Shown: positions 35,185 through 44,047, counted from the stretch's first letter. The stretch is 64,000 bases of DNA from Paraflavitalea sp. CAU 1676 (GCF_029223285.1 NZ_JARHUJ010000011.1:305688-369687), one strand, 5' to 3'. The notes: generated by a model from the letters alone, not told the origin. Program-made: numbers and translations.

Positions 35185-35772
35185 ATGGACAAGTTGGAAG
35201 CCCCCATCAAAGGGTATACGTTCGGGAAAGCGGGCACATCACCCGTAACGGTGCAGGACCTGGAACTGCTGAAAGCCACTGTGTTATTTACAGAGGCCGA
35301 TGAGGAGTATTTACGCATGGCGGGTGAGGTACTGACCGACCAGGCCGATGCGGTGATCAATAGCTGGTATGAGCTGATCGGGAGCCATCCGCACCTGCTG
35401 CATTATTTTAGTAAGAATAATCTGGCAAATCTGGAATATCTTACATCCGTCCGGAAGCGCTTTATCCAATGGATCAAAGATCTTTGCTTCCGTCCGCTCG
35501 ACCAGGAGTGGTTGAACTATCAGTACGAGATCGGATTGCGGCATCACCGGATCAAAAAGAACAAGACCGATGAAATAGAGGCCGCACCTATTGTCCATTA
35601 TCGCTATATTACCGCTTTCATATATCCTATTACTACCACGATCAAACCGCTGCTGGCCAGCAAAGGACATAGTCCCGAACAAGTGGAAGGCATGCAACAG
35701 GCCTGGTTCAAAGCAGTCGTTTTATCAGCGGTATTGTTGACGTATCCTTATATCCGTGCCGGAGAATTCTAG
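35185..35772 (+). CDS. Protoglobin-family haem protein
   Basis: The start at ATG 35185 (MDKLEAPIKGYTFGKAGTSP) gives 195 residues, the same length as archaeal protoglobin from Methanosarcina. Segments with GLRHHRIKKNKTDE place a histidine pair at residues 120-121, at the position of the proximal haem ligand His120 in that protein. Other matches: VINSWYELIGSHPHLLHYF and VHYRYITAFIYPIT. Protoglobins bind O2, CO and NO and can act as gas sensors or carriers; this one has no sensor output domain. The next gene is a MarR regulator with four C-terminal cysteines, 34 bp downstream. Confidence 0.9.
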   Translation: MDKLEAPIKGYTFGKAGTSPVTVQDLELLKATVLFTEADEEYLRMAGEVLTDQADAVINSWYELIGSHPHLLHYFSKNNLANLEYLTSVRKRFIQWIKDLCFRPLDQEWLNYQYEIGLRHHRIKKNKTDEIEAAPIVHYRYITAFIYPITTTIKPLLASKGHSPEQVEGMQQAWFKAVVLSAVLLTYPYIRAGEF

Positions 35773-35806
35773 GGCTGTTGATGTTCCCGGATATACCTTA
35801 TCGCTT

Positions 35807-36412
35807 ATGTCATCGTTCGATCCTGCATTACAATTGGTGAATCAGAACAGTAAGATCATTGCTTCGCTGGGCAAACTGGCCGAAGTATTTCGTGTATTAT
35901 TTCAATCGCAAGCCCAGGACCACGGGCTCAGCGCTACCCAGCTGCAATTACTCCACTTTATCCATTTTCATCCCAACCCGGCCCATCGCAAAGGCGCCTT
36001 TATGGCAAGGGAATTCAACGTCACCAAGGCAACGGTATCTGATAGCCTCAAAGCCCTCGAGCAAAAAGGGCTGGTGCAAAAAGTGGTCGATCCGGAGGAT
36101 TCACGCAGCTATATACTTTCTCTCACCGAGGCAGGCATAGCCCTGGCCCTGGCCACTGCCGGGGTGACCGCACCGCTCGAAGAAGCCGTGGCGGCACTAT
36201 CCCCGGAACAAAAAGATCAGCTCACTTTTACCATTCTGGAGCTGATCTATCGCCTGAACCAGGCCAATATTATTTCCACGCAACGCATGTGCTTCAATTG
36301 CCATTATTACGCCGGCGACCAGCGCAACACGCACTATTGTAACCTGGTCAATCAAACGCTGCGGGCTACCGACCTGCGGCTGGAATGCCCGGAGTTCAAG
36401 ACGCCGGCTTAG
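35807..36412 (+). CDS. MarR-family regulator with C-terminal four-cysteine motif
   Basis: I start at ATG 35807 (MSSFDPALQLVNQNSKIIAS), 201 residues. The winged-helix core runs LSATQLQLLHFIHFHP ... GAFMAREFNVTKATVSDSLKALEQKGLVQKVVDPEDSRSYILSLTEAG, the MarR pattern (given here in parts). The C-terminus adds RMCFNCHYYAGDQRNTHYCN and RLECPEF, that is C-x2-C-x12-C-x15-C, which looks like a metal or Fe-S site. MarR regulators usually repress genes and respond to small molecules or oxidants. Co-transcription with the protoglobin gene is likely and suggests a gas or redox response, which is my inference. Confidence 0.9.
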   Translation: MSSFDPALQLVNQNSKIIASLGKLAEVFRVLFQSQAQDHGLSATQLQLLHFIHFHPNPAHRKGAFMAREFNVTKATVSDSLKALEQKGLVQKVVDPEDSRSYILSLTEAGIALALATAGVTAPLEEAVAALSPEQKDQLTFTILELIYRLNQANIISTQRMCFNCHYYAGDQRNTHYCNLVNQTLRATDLRLECPEFKTPA

Positions 36413-36526
36413 ATTTGTCGTTGCTAGTCGGCATGCATCAGCATGCGCATAGATTCAAACTCACCAACCGGTCTGCCACTTAACTTTTGTTGCATGCCTG
36501 CAGGCGACACAGCCAGGCATTTCGGC

Positions 36527-36662
36527 CAGCCTGCACCGGCCTCATCAAACAGCCTGCGACCAGCTTATCCTGAATGCCTTCGTGGCATCACGGGCAGTCT
36601 GCACCGGACACATCGTCCAGCCTGCGACCTAGGCCTTCTTGCGCGACTTCATGGCATCGAGT
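36527..36662. repeat. Imperfect 68-bp tandem repeat reaching into a gene end
   Basis: CAGCCTGCACCGG at 36527 and CAGTCTGCACCGG at 36595; CAGCCTGCGACC at 36550 and 36618; and CTTCGTGGCATC at 36578 against CTTCATGGCATC at 36647. The second copy contains the stop codon and last codons of the minus-strand gene that ends at 36629, so the first copy looks like a decayed duplicate of that gene end. Confidence 0.6.
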
Positions 36663-37288
36663 ATTCCCTGCTGGCGGGTGAGCTCTTCTGATTGTTTTTG
36701 CTGCTCTATTTTGTTTTGATCAAGCTTCAATTGCAGGGCCTTGATCTTTTCTTCCAGCTCTTTTTGCTCGTCGATGAGTTGCAGGTTGCGTTTGGTGGTC
36801 TTCTTCATCACCTCTTCCTGACCCACGATCTGTACATCGAGGTGGCGCGCTTCTACCGAAGGGGTAAGCTGGTTGAGGAAAGCTTTTGCTTCATTGATCT
36901 TGTGGCGGTCGACCGAAGAACGGGCGCCTACATTTTCGCTGGGGCGGCCCACGAGCAGGTACACGAGGGTAATATCTTTTTCCTTACGGCTCTTGCGCTC
37001 TACTTTGAAGTGCAGGTCATTCAGTTCTACTTCTTCGTCGCTGATCTTCATGTTGCGGTAGATCTGGTACCCTTTGCTTTTGTCGCTTTTGCCGCCCTTT
37101 TTGGAAAAATGTTCTTCGATAGCAGCTTCCACTTCCTCCACCGGATAAGGCAGTTCTATCACAGCGGCAATTTTATCGCCTTTGGTATGTTCAACTTTCG
37201 ATTCAGTGGCTACGACAGCCTGGGCATTGATACGTGTGCTGAGTGCAGTAGACAGTAGCAGGATCAGCAGGGGTAAAGTTCTATTCAT
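36629..37288 (-). CDS. Exported coiled-coil hypothetical protein
   Basis: A 219-residue protein with signal peptide MNRTLPLLILLLSTALSTRI. The middle part (about 45-130) is a mixed alpha/beta region of no family I know: EVEAAIEEHFSKKGGKSDKS, then LHFKVERKSRKEKDITLVYL. The last 70 residues are a coiled coil rich in Gln, Lys and Leu (LQLIDEQKELEEKIKALQLKLDQNKIEQQK). It is a conserved-looking periplasmic protein of unknown role. Its 3' end lies inside the second copy of the 68-bp repeat. Confidence 0.75.
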   Translation of the reverse strand: MNRTLPLLILLLSTALSTRINAQAVVATESKVEHTKGDKIAAVIELPYPVEEVEAAIEEHFSKKGGKSDKSKGYQIYRNMKISDEEVELNDLHFKVERKSRKEKDITLVYLLVGRPSENVGARSSVDRHKINEAKAFLNQLTPSVEARHLDVQIVGQEEVMKKTTKRNLQLIDEQKELEEKIKALQLKLDQNKIEQQKQSEELTRQQGILDAMKSRKKA

Positions 37289-37445
37289 TGTGCTTTATTT
37301 GGTATAAGATTAGCCATAAAAACATAAACGCAGAAACCCGGCGTTTATACTAAACATTGGTCGCGGCAGGGTGTAAAATATTACTGTTCCTGCTTAAAAG
37401 GCGGTTCCGGCGCAGGATTAACGATCACTTTGCGACATGAACCCT

Positions 37446-37453
37446 TAAATTTG
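37446..37453 (+). promoter_or_regulatory. TAnnTTTG -7 element for the flippase gene
   Basis: TAAATTTG, exact match, 20 bp before the TTG start at 37473. A TTTG at 37429 is only 13 bp upstream, too close for a good -33, so confidence is modest. Confidence 0.4.
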
Positions 37454-37472
37454 GCATTCAAAATCCTTGTAG

Positions 37473-38993
37473 TTGAGCATAAAAAAATTAGCTGGTCAAA
37501 CTCTCTGGTATGGCGTACCCCGCATCGTGAGCCGGTTTCTCAATTTCGGCGTCAGCCTGCTGACCTTCCGGTTGTTTGGTCCTACTGATTCTTACCCTTT
37601 CACTCAGATCTATGCCGTCATCCCATTTTTGATGGTGCTCTTTACCTATGGACTTGAAACCAGCTTCTTTCGTTTCGCGCAAACCCACGATAAACAGAAA
37701 ATATTTAATACCCTTAACATATCCATCTGGGTCTCAACCCTTGCTTTCACCGTGCTACTCTTTGCATTCAAGGGACCGCTAACGCAGTTCATTGAAATGG
37801 AAAAATACCCCGAGTTCGTGACCTGGATGATCTGGATCGTGTTCTTCGATACCCTGTACACGATCCCAATGGCCAAATTAAGGCTCGAAGAGCGGCCGCG
37901 CAAATATGCTTTCATCAACGTTTTTGCGGTGGTTGTCAATATCCTCGTGGTGTTATTTTTCTACTATGTGGCACGCCCGGCGCGTGAAGCGGGGGAGAAC
38001 TCGTTTGTAGCGATCTTATACAATCCCCGTATAGGCGTAGGGTATTTTATCATTGCCAACCTCATCGGCAACGGACTGGCCCTGCTACTGCTCTATAAGG
38101 AGTTTGCCTCTTTCAAGTTCCAGTTCGACGGGAAACTGTGGCGGGATATTATGCATTATTCTTATCCATTGATCATCGTGGGCTTCGGCGGCATGATCAA
38201 CGAAATGATGAGCCGGGTCATCTACCGGAAGGTGATCGTGGAAACCTATGCGGGCCAGGCCGAATATGAGTTAGGTATATTTGGCGCCAACTACAAGCTG
38301 GCCGTGCTGATCACCATATTCATCCAGATCTTCCGGATGGCGGCCGAACCTTTTTTCTTTAACCAGTCGAAGAGTGAGGGGGCTCAGAAGATGTATGCCC
38401 GGGTTACCAAATTGTTCGTGATCGCCTGTTGCTTCATGTTCCTGATCATCTCCCTCAACCTCGAATTCTGGAAGTTACTGATCGCTTCAACGCATAAATC
38501 ATATGCTGAGGGGATCCGCATTGTGCCGGTGCTTACCATGGCCAGCGTTTTCCTGGGTGTTTACTACAACTTATCGATCTGGTACAAACTCACCAATAAG
38601 AATATGATGGCGGCCTATGTTACCATCGCCGGCGCCGTCGTCACGATCGTCCTGAATATGCTATTCATCCCCAAATGGCATTATTTCGGCGCTGCCTGGG
38701 CCACTTTCTGCTGTTACCTGTTTATGATGGTGGTCAGCTACATGCAGGGTCAGAAGCACTACCCTATTCCTTATGCCAAAAAGAAACTGATCACTTACCT
38801 GGTGATCGTAACGCTGATCTATATTATTCATGAGTTCCTCATAGCTTCCTTCCTTCCTAAAAAGTGGTCAACGACTTCTTATGTTCTTTACTATGGCAGC
38901 TCGGCCGTACTGATAGGCCTCTTTACCCTGCTGATCGTAAAAGTGGAGCGAAAGGAAATGCAGAAATTACCCTTTGTAGGCAAATTCTTCTAG
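37473..38993 (+). CDS. Polysaccharide-type flippase (MATE/Wzx superfamily) membrane protein
   Basis: A 506-residue protein from a TTG start at 37473: (M)SIKKLAGQTLWYGVPRIVSR, the usual opening of Bacteroidota lipid-linked oligosaccharide flippases of the MVF/MATE fold. Fourteen hydrophobic segments can be counted, for example VSLLTFRLFGPTDSYPFTQI, WIVFFDTLYTIPMAKLRLEE and YPLIIVGFGGMINEMMSRVI. Members flip lipid-linked sugars such as O-antigen units or peptidoglycan precursors across the inner membrane. No glycosyltransferase is next to it, so the cargo is unknown. Confidence 0.9.
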   Translation: MSIKKLAGQTLWYGVPRIVSRFLNFGVSLLTFRLFGPTDSYPFTQIYAVIPFLMVLFTYGLETSFFRFAQTHDKQKIFNTLNISIWVSTLAFTVLLFAFKGPLTQFIEMEKYPEFVTWMIWIVFFDTLYTIPMAKLRLEERPRKYAFINVFAVVVNILVVLFFYYVARPAREAGENSFVAILYNPRIGVGYFIIANLIGNGLALLLLYKEFASFKFQFDGKLWRDIMHYSYPLIIVGFGGMINEMMSRVIYRKVIVETYAGQAEYELGIFGANYKLAVLITIFIQIFRMAAEPFFFNQSKSEGAQKMYARVTKLFVIACCFMFLIISLNLEFWKLLIASTHKSYAEGIRIVPVLTMASVFLGVYYNLSIWYKLTNKNMMAAYVTIAGAVVTIVLNMLFIPKWHYFGAAWATFCCYLFMMVVSYMQGQKHYPIPYAKKKLITYLVIVTLIYIIHEFLIASFLPKKWSTTSYVLYYGSSAVLIGLFTLLIVKVERKEMQKLPFVGKFF

Positions 38994-39351
38994 CGTCGGG
39001 GCGTTACCCCTACCGTTTACCGCTTCTCCTGGCTGCTTCCTTCCCGGAGCAGGCACTATATCCGCGATCATACCCATCAACTCCACTACAAACACACTGG
39101 ATATCCTACAGAAACCCACATGGCGAAGGTGGCCTAATGGTAGACCCTCAGTGCTTGCCCAGGCCTATGTCAGGCTACTATCTATGAACCATCTCAGGAG
39201 CATCTCCGAAAGCAAACCGAAGGAGGGGCTCTGTAGGTCCTCTGTAAGTGCTCTGTAGATGCTCTGTAGGTGCTCTGTAGTTTTCGTCATATATCGAACT
39301 AAAATATATGTACAAGGCTTTTTATTGGTTACTACCAGCTTACAATACAAG
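38994..39351. other. Non-coding region with a phased tandem repeat
   Basis: Between the flippase gene and the hairpin there are about 360 bp with no convincing gene. An open frame on the minus strand (39165-39404) overlaps the tandem repeat and lacks coding character. The stretch holds the 11-bp repeat array listed separately. Confidence 0.5.
39229..39280. repeat. 11-bp tandem repeat array, about 4.7 copies
   Basis: Units CTCTGTAGGTC, CTCTGTAAGTG, CTCTGTAGATG, CTCTGTAGGTG and a last CTCTGTAG follow each other without gaps. The period of 11 bp is close to one DNA turn, so identical faces of a helix would be exposed. The array lies between a flippase gene and an MBL gene, neither of which it encodes. 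No repeat of this kind is seen elsewhere in the window. Confidence 0.9.
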
Positions 39352-39379
39352 CAGCCGGGCAACCAAAGCCGCCCGGCTG
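39352..39379 (-). terminator. Hairpin after the MBL hydrolase gene
   Basis: Nine-base perfect arms CAGCCGGGC / GCCCGGCTG with a 10-nt loop, about 22 bp beyond the minus-strand stop. The T tract is weak. Confidence 0.55.
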
Positions 39380-39400
39380 TCGACATTAAAAACATCTTAA

Positions 39401-40042
39401 TCAAGCCTTTACAAAGGGATTGTGTATTTTTTCGTCGCCGATGGTGGTTTCGGGGCCATGGCCCGAATAGACGGTGGTTTCGTTGGGTAGGATGTACAGC
39501 TGTTCGCGGATCGTTTTTGCGAGTGTTTCGAAATTGCCTCCTGGCAGGTCGGTACGACCGATGCTGCGCTGGAATAATACATCACCGCTCAGGATAAATT
39601 GCTGTTCGGGACAATAGAAGCTGACATGGCCTGGTGAATGGCCCGGGGTAAAAATGATATTGAGTTGATCGTTACCCAACCGAATGGCCTCACCTTCCCG
39701 TAAATAGATCAGGTCGCCTTTGTAATTATCAAAAGGCAACCCCCATTTCAGTCCGGACGTAGGAGCGAAATCCAATACCACTTTTTCTTTTTCGTGCAGG
39801 TGTAAGGTTAATCCCCAGGTATCGTGGACAAACTTATTACCAAAAACATGATCGAGGTGGCAATGGGTATTCAATAAAAACTTTGGGGTAAGGCTGTTTT
39901 CTTCTATGAACTCCTTCAATTCGATGCGTTCATTGCCGAAATAGCAACCCGGGTCGATAATGCAGCAATCGCCTTGCTCATTATAGACCACATAGGTGTT
40001 CTCCTGGATCGGACTGAAGGTAAATTTTTGGATCGTCAGCAT
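39401..40042 (-). CDS. MBL-fold metallo-hydrolase (glyoxalase II-like)
   Basis: A 213-residue hydrolase opening MLTIQKFTFSPIQENTYVVY. The metal motif THCHLDHVFGN matches HxHxDH, a further metal histidine lies in FTPGHSPGHVSFY, an aspartate in ILSGDVLF, and YSGHGPETTIGDE carries the last histidine. It belongs to the large hydroxyacylglutathione-hydrolase-like group; the substrate could be a thioester, a lactone or another hydrolysable bond. It is divergent from the giant gene at 40126 with 83 bp between. Confidence 0.93.
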   Translation of the reverse strand: MLTIQKFTFSPIQENTYVVYNEQGDCCIIDPGCYFGNERIELKEFIEENSLTPKFLLNTHCHLDHVFGNKFVHDTWGLTLHLHEKEKVVLDFAPTSGLKWGLPFDNYKGDLIYLREGEAIRLGNDQLNIIFTPGHSPGHVSFYCPEQQFILSGDVLFQRSIGRTDLPGGNFETLAKTIREQLYILPNETTVYSGHGPETTIGDEKIHNPFVKA

Positions 40043-40125
40043 AAACGGTATCGTATTTTAGCCAATTGATTTTTTTTCACCCGGTAACAGGGTTTGTTTT
40101 AACTTTAAAACATTAATGACAGGCT

Positions 40126-43100
40126 ATGCAATTTCAACAGATCAAGCCATCCACAAAAGTATTACTTGGTTTTTTAGTTTCCGTACTGCTTTTGCACATG
40201 GATGTGAGTGCCCAGGTGAACACGGTAGAGTTTGGCAAGAACCGGGTCCAGTATCGCAAATTCAAATGGCAATATTATCAATCCACCAATTTTAATACCT
40301 ATTTCTACGAGAACGGTCAAACGATCGCCAACTACGTATTGCAAATGGCCGAAGAGGAACTGCCCGGCATCGAGCAGTTTGTAGAATATGGCCTGCAGCG
40401 CCGCGCCAATATTGTCATCTACAACAATTTCAACGAGCTGGAGCAATCCAATATCGGCCTCAACCTCGACTGGCAAACAACCGGCGGCATTACCAAGCTG
40501 GTGAACAACAAAATGATCGTTTTCTTCAACGGCGATCATGCCGACCTTCGCCGCCAGGTGCGCCAGGGTATTGCCCGCATTTTGGTTGACAATATCCTGT
40601 TTGGTGATGATCTTGGTGAGTTTGCGGCCAACCAGGCCCTGCTCGACCTGCCCAAATGGCTGGTAGACGGCTATGTGGATTATGTGGCAGAAGACTGGAA
40701 TACCACCCTCGACGATCAGTTGAAATCGGCTCTGATGGGAGCTGAATATCGCAACTTTTACCAGTTTGCCTTCGAGAAGCCCCTGCTGGCCGGCCATGCT
40801 TTCTGGTACTATATCGCCGACAAATACAAAAAAGAAAACGTTACTTACTTCCTATACCTCTCCCGTGTATACCGCAACCTCAACAGCGCCTCCCAGCGTA
40901 TCTGCAAAAAGAAATTCAGGGATGTACTGCGCGATTTCATGGAGCAGATGTCGGAAAAGTATTACAAAGACATTACCGGTCGCCGCAATGCGCCTAAGGG
41001 GAATGTGATCCTTACGGAAGATGTAACTGCCAACCGCGATTATATCCGCTTTACCCCCAACCCGGCTCCCCGCAGCATGACCTATGCCGTGGTGGAATAC
41101 GTTAAGGGGCAGAACCAGGTGGTATTGTATGAAAACTTCGTTGATCGCCGGGTGTTGCTGAAGAACGGCGTTCGCTCGCTCGACAATGAAGTAAACCCTG
41201 CTTATCCATTACTGTTCTGGGATGGCAAGGGCACGCGCCTTGGCTGTATCTACTGGGAGAAAGGCAAGATCAAATTATTCGTGTACGATCTAGTCAAGCA
41301 TTACAAGCCGGTTAAGATGGAGCTCACCCATTTTGAGCAGATCCAGAGTGCCAGCTTCATGCTCAATTCCAATACGCTCCTGTTGAGTGCCGTACGGAAG
41401 GGCCAGCCGGATATCTTCATTTACAAGATCGGGGAAGATACCTATGAGCAGGTTACCAATGATGGTTATGCCGACCTGGATGCGTCGTTCGTTGCCTTTC
41501 CCAACAAGACCGGTATCATTTTCTCGTCCAACCGGCCCGATGCCACTACGATCGGCAAAGACACCGGTGTGGCCACTACCCGTTACAATATCTTCCTGAC
41601 CGATATTTATAACAAGAGCGATTTCAGGCAGATCACGCAGCTGAGCAAGATGAAGTATGGCAATGCCCGTTATCCGGTGCAATACAATACCTCTCACTTT
41701 ACTTTCGTCAGCGATGAAACAGGTATTAACAACCGTTTTGCCGGTTTCTTCACCACCCGCCGTGCAGGTTTGGATAGTGTGTATATCGTGGGCGATGAAA
41801 TATTGCGCAACCCGAGCGACCTGGAACTCGATTCCACGTTGAAGACCTGGGGCAAATCGGCGCCCGACTCCGTGTTTGCGTTCTCTGTTACCAACGACTC
41901 CTCGTATGTATTTCCTATTACGAACTACCAAAGCGGCCTGGTAGAGACCAAAGCTGCAGGAGATAACGGACAGGTGAGTGAGGTGCGCCAGGAAGGTGCA
42001 TTGAAACTGGTGTATCGCTTAAAGGTGGATGAAAACGCGCTCAGGCGGCGCAATGTAAATCCCAAACCAACCGATTACCGTCGCAAAACCATCACGAGTG
42101 CGAAGCTATCCGGCGGGCGCGATATACAAACGATCATTCCCGGCGATACTACCGTGAGGAAAAAGAATGATGCCTTTGAAACGGGCTTTGAACCGGAGAA
42201 AACAGATTCGGCGGCAGCAGCGGCGGCAGCCAATAAGCAGCCCGTTACGGTGATCGATCCGTTCCAGGAGGCAGTAACAGAAGAAAAGGAATCGGTGCTC
42301 AAGAAAGCCAAGCTATTCCCTTACCGGTTGAAGTTCTCTATGGATAACTTCTCCGGCGGTTTCAATAACGACGTGTTGATCACCAAATATCAACCCTATA
42401 CCGGTTCGCTGCCTGTGATGCTGCAAAGCGGCGGGGCCTTTAACGGTATGCTGAAGGCATCCGTATTTGATCTTTTCGAAGACATCCGGTTTACCGGTGC
42501 TATCCGTTTACCGCTGATCGGCGGCGGCGGTGGCGGGGTAAGTGTTGGAACCGGCGGCACGGCGATCTTTACACCGGTTAGTCAGTCGTTGTTTGATGGC
42601 GGCGGTGAGTGGTTTGCCCGCGTAGATTACCTCAAGAAGAAATTAGACTTCTCTTTATTGTATTACCGCAAAACGGAGATCGGTGGTGTATTGTTCCAGG
42701 GTGGTACCGTGAATGAATACCGCGAGGGAAAATCTTATAGCAACCTCTACCAGGGTGTAGTGAAGCTTCCTTTCGATAAAGTACGCAGTTTGCGCTTTTC
42801 ATCGGGCGTTCGCCTGGACCGTGTGGTGGTGCGTGCAGAGCTCACCGGTTCTGGTGTAGATACCATTGCGCTGAAAACACCCGACCTGAACAAGCAAACC
42901 TGGTGGGTGAACCGCTTTGAATATATACATGACAATGCCATTCAAAAGGCCATGAACATCTGGAACGGTGTTCGTTACAAGGCCTATATCGACCTCAACG
43001 CGTTGTTGAATAAACCTACGCAAAGCCAGGTAAAACCGGGTCGTATGATGTTCAACCTGGGCTTCGATGGCCGGTACTACCTGCCCATCTACCGCAACTT

Positions 43101-43692
43101 CATCTGGGCTGCGCGTGTAGCAGGAGATTTTTCCTGGGGTAATGAGAAGATCATTTACTACCTCGGTGGCGCCGATGGCTGGATGTTCCCCAAGTATAAT
43201 TCACAGCCCAATCCCGACCCGGCTAATGATTACTCCTATCAATCACTGGCGGTAAACATGCGTGGGTTTAATCAAAACCTTACGAATGGTAACAACTCTG
43301 TCGTCATCAACAGTGAGTTCCGCTTCCCGATCTTCAGCACGCTGATCAACCGGCCGATCAATAATGCATTCATCCGCAACTTCCAGGTGATTCAGTTCTT
43401 CGATCTGGGCAATGCCTGGGATGGTGACCTGTTCAGCGGTGGACTGAATAAGTTTGAACGTCCTCAACAGTTGTTCCCTCAACGTGACCCGGTGACTGGT
43501 GATCCGCTGCCCGACCCTACGGCCACGGTACGTATTAAGGCTGGTGGTATTGGTCCATTGGCTGGTGGCTATGGTTTTGGTGTACGCAGTACGTTGCTAG
43601 GGTATTTCCTGCGGCTGGATGCCGGCTGGGAAATGAGTGGCATCTTCCGTGGCAAGCCGATCCTGCATTTTGCGATGGGCGTAGATTTCTAA
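40126..43692 (+). CDS. Giant outer-membrane protein: degenerate gluzincin, propeller-like region and Omp85-like barrel
   Basis: An 1188-residue protein. Signal peptide region MQFQQIKPSTKVLLGFLVSV. Residues about 30-200 look like a collapsed M1/peptidase-MA fold: the expected HExxH position reads RQGIARI and the following P-W-L-x-E-G-like motif is LPKWLVDGYVDYVAEDW (about 175-192), so the metal site is lost. Residues about 290-570 have TolB/WD40-like repeats (IQSASFMLNSNTLLLSAVRK, PDIFIYKIGEDTYEQVTNDG). From about 730 to the end is a beta-rich part ending in Omp85/BamA-like strands with the MRGFNQNL element at about 1045 and YGFGVRSTLLGYFLRLDAGW. Predicted outer-membrane location; the role is unknown. 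It is transcribed alone and ends with a good terminator. Confidence 0.82.
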   Translation: MQFQQIKPSTKVLLGFLVSVLLLHMDVSAQVNTVEFGKNRVQYRKFKWQYYQSTNFNTYFYENGQTIANYVLQMAEEELPGIEQFVEYGLQRRANIVIYNNFNELEQSNIGLNLDWQTTGGITKLVNNKMIVFFNGDHADLRRQVRQGIARILVDNILFGDDLGEFAANQALLDLPKWLVDGYVDYVAEDWNTTLDDQLKSALMGAEYRNFYQFAFEKPLLAGHAFWYYIADKYKKENVTYFLYLSRVYRNLNSASQRICKKKFRDVLRDFMEQMSEKYYKDITGRRNAPKGNVILTEDVTANRDYIRFTPNPAPRSMTYAVVEYVKGQNQVVLYENFVDRRVLLKNGVRSLDNEVNPAYPLLFWDGKGTRLGCIYWEKGKIKLFVYDLVKHYKPVKMELTHFEQIQSASFMLNSNTLLLSAVRKGQPDIFIYKIGEDTYEQVTNDGYADLDASFVAFPNKTGIIFSSNRPDATTIGKDTGVATTRYNIFLTDIYNKSDFRQITQLSKMKYGNARYPVQYNTSHFTFVSDETGINNRFAGFFTTRRAGLDSVYIVGDEILRNPSDLELDSTLKTWGKSAPDSVFAFSVTNDSSYVFPITNYQSGLVETKAAGDNGQVSEVRQEGALKLVYRLKVDENALRRRNVNPKPTDYRRKTITSAKLSGGRDIQTIIPGDTTVRKKNDAFETGFEPEKTDSAAAAAAANKQPVTVIDPFQEAVTEEKESVLKKAKLFPYRLKFSMDNFSGGFNNDVLITKYQPYTGSLPVMLQSGGAFNGMLKASVFDLFEDIRFTGAIRLPLIGGGGGGVSVGTGGTAIFTPVSQSLFDGGGEWFARVDYLKKKLDFSLLYYRKTEIGGVLFQGGTVNEYREGKSYSNLYQGVVKLPFDKVRSLRFSSGVRLDRVVVRAELTGSGVDTIALKTPDLNKQTWWVNRFEYIHDNAIQKAMNIWNGVRYKAYIDLNALLNKPTQSQVKPGRMMFNLGFDGRYYLPIYRNFIWAARVAGDFSWGNEKIIYYLGGADGWMFPKYNSQPNPDPANDYSYQSLAVNMRGFNQNLTNGNNSVVINSEFRFPIFSTLINRPINNAFIRNFQVIQFFDLGNAWDGDLFSGGLNKFERPQQLFPQRDPVTGDPLPDPTATVRIKAGGIGPLAGGYGFGVRSTLLGYFLRLDAGWEMSGIFRGKPILHFAMGVDF

Positions 43693-43720
43693 TAGTATCC
43701 GATACAGATGATATTGAACG

Positions 43721-43752
43721 GGGCTGACCTTATGGGGTCGGCCCTGTTTCTT
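43721..43752 (+). terminator. Terminator of the giant barrel protein gene
   Basis: Nine-base arms GGGCTGACC / GGTCGGCCC (one wobble pair) with a 6-nt loop, 28 bp after the stop, followed by TGTTTCTTTT. Confidence 0.8.
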
Positions 43753-44047
43753 TTATAGCAAGTTTACTTTTTACCAGGGTCTGTTCTTTACCAAGCCATA
43801 TTCTTTCCGAGAAGCAGCGGCAGCATGGTGAAATGATGTTGCCCCGATGCTCAGGTTTCCCAGTCTCCATGGCGCAAAAAAAGAGGCGTCGCAGGAATGC
43901 GACGCCGTTGTCCAACTTAAACCAACCGTCATATTTGGAAGGGTATAACGGGCAAATTCAGAGGTGCAGCACAGGCCTATGAACCTGGTGCGTGTAGTAG
44001 CGCAGCGCCTGCCGGTTTCTTTGTCCGGCAGGTTTGGCTGCCTCCAA
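43753..44047. other. Non-coding region with two more hairpins
   Basis: About 295 bp without a gene. Besides the minus-strand terminator at 43876-43906 there is a perfect hairpin CCTGCCGG / CCGGCAGG at 44008-44032 close to the DUF1361 stop. The short open frames here lack coding character. Confidence 0.5.
43876..43906 (-). terminator. Terminator of the DUF1361-DgkA-DUF4173 group
   Basis: Arms GGCGTCGC / GCGACGCC with an AGGAAT loop (43885-43906); read leftwards a run of T (43876-43882) follows. It can end the minus-strand transcripts coming from 44048 onwards. Confidence 0.75.

Noticed and set aside
39229..39280. CRISPR array
   Set aside because: Units are 11 bp with no spacers, and no cas genes are nearby.
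39165..39404. 79-residue open frame on the minus strand over the 11-bp repeat
   Set aside because: No homology that I recognise; it crosses the repeat array, and the 11-bp period is not a multiple of three, so the repeat cannot be a coding repeat in one frame.
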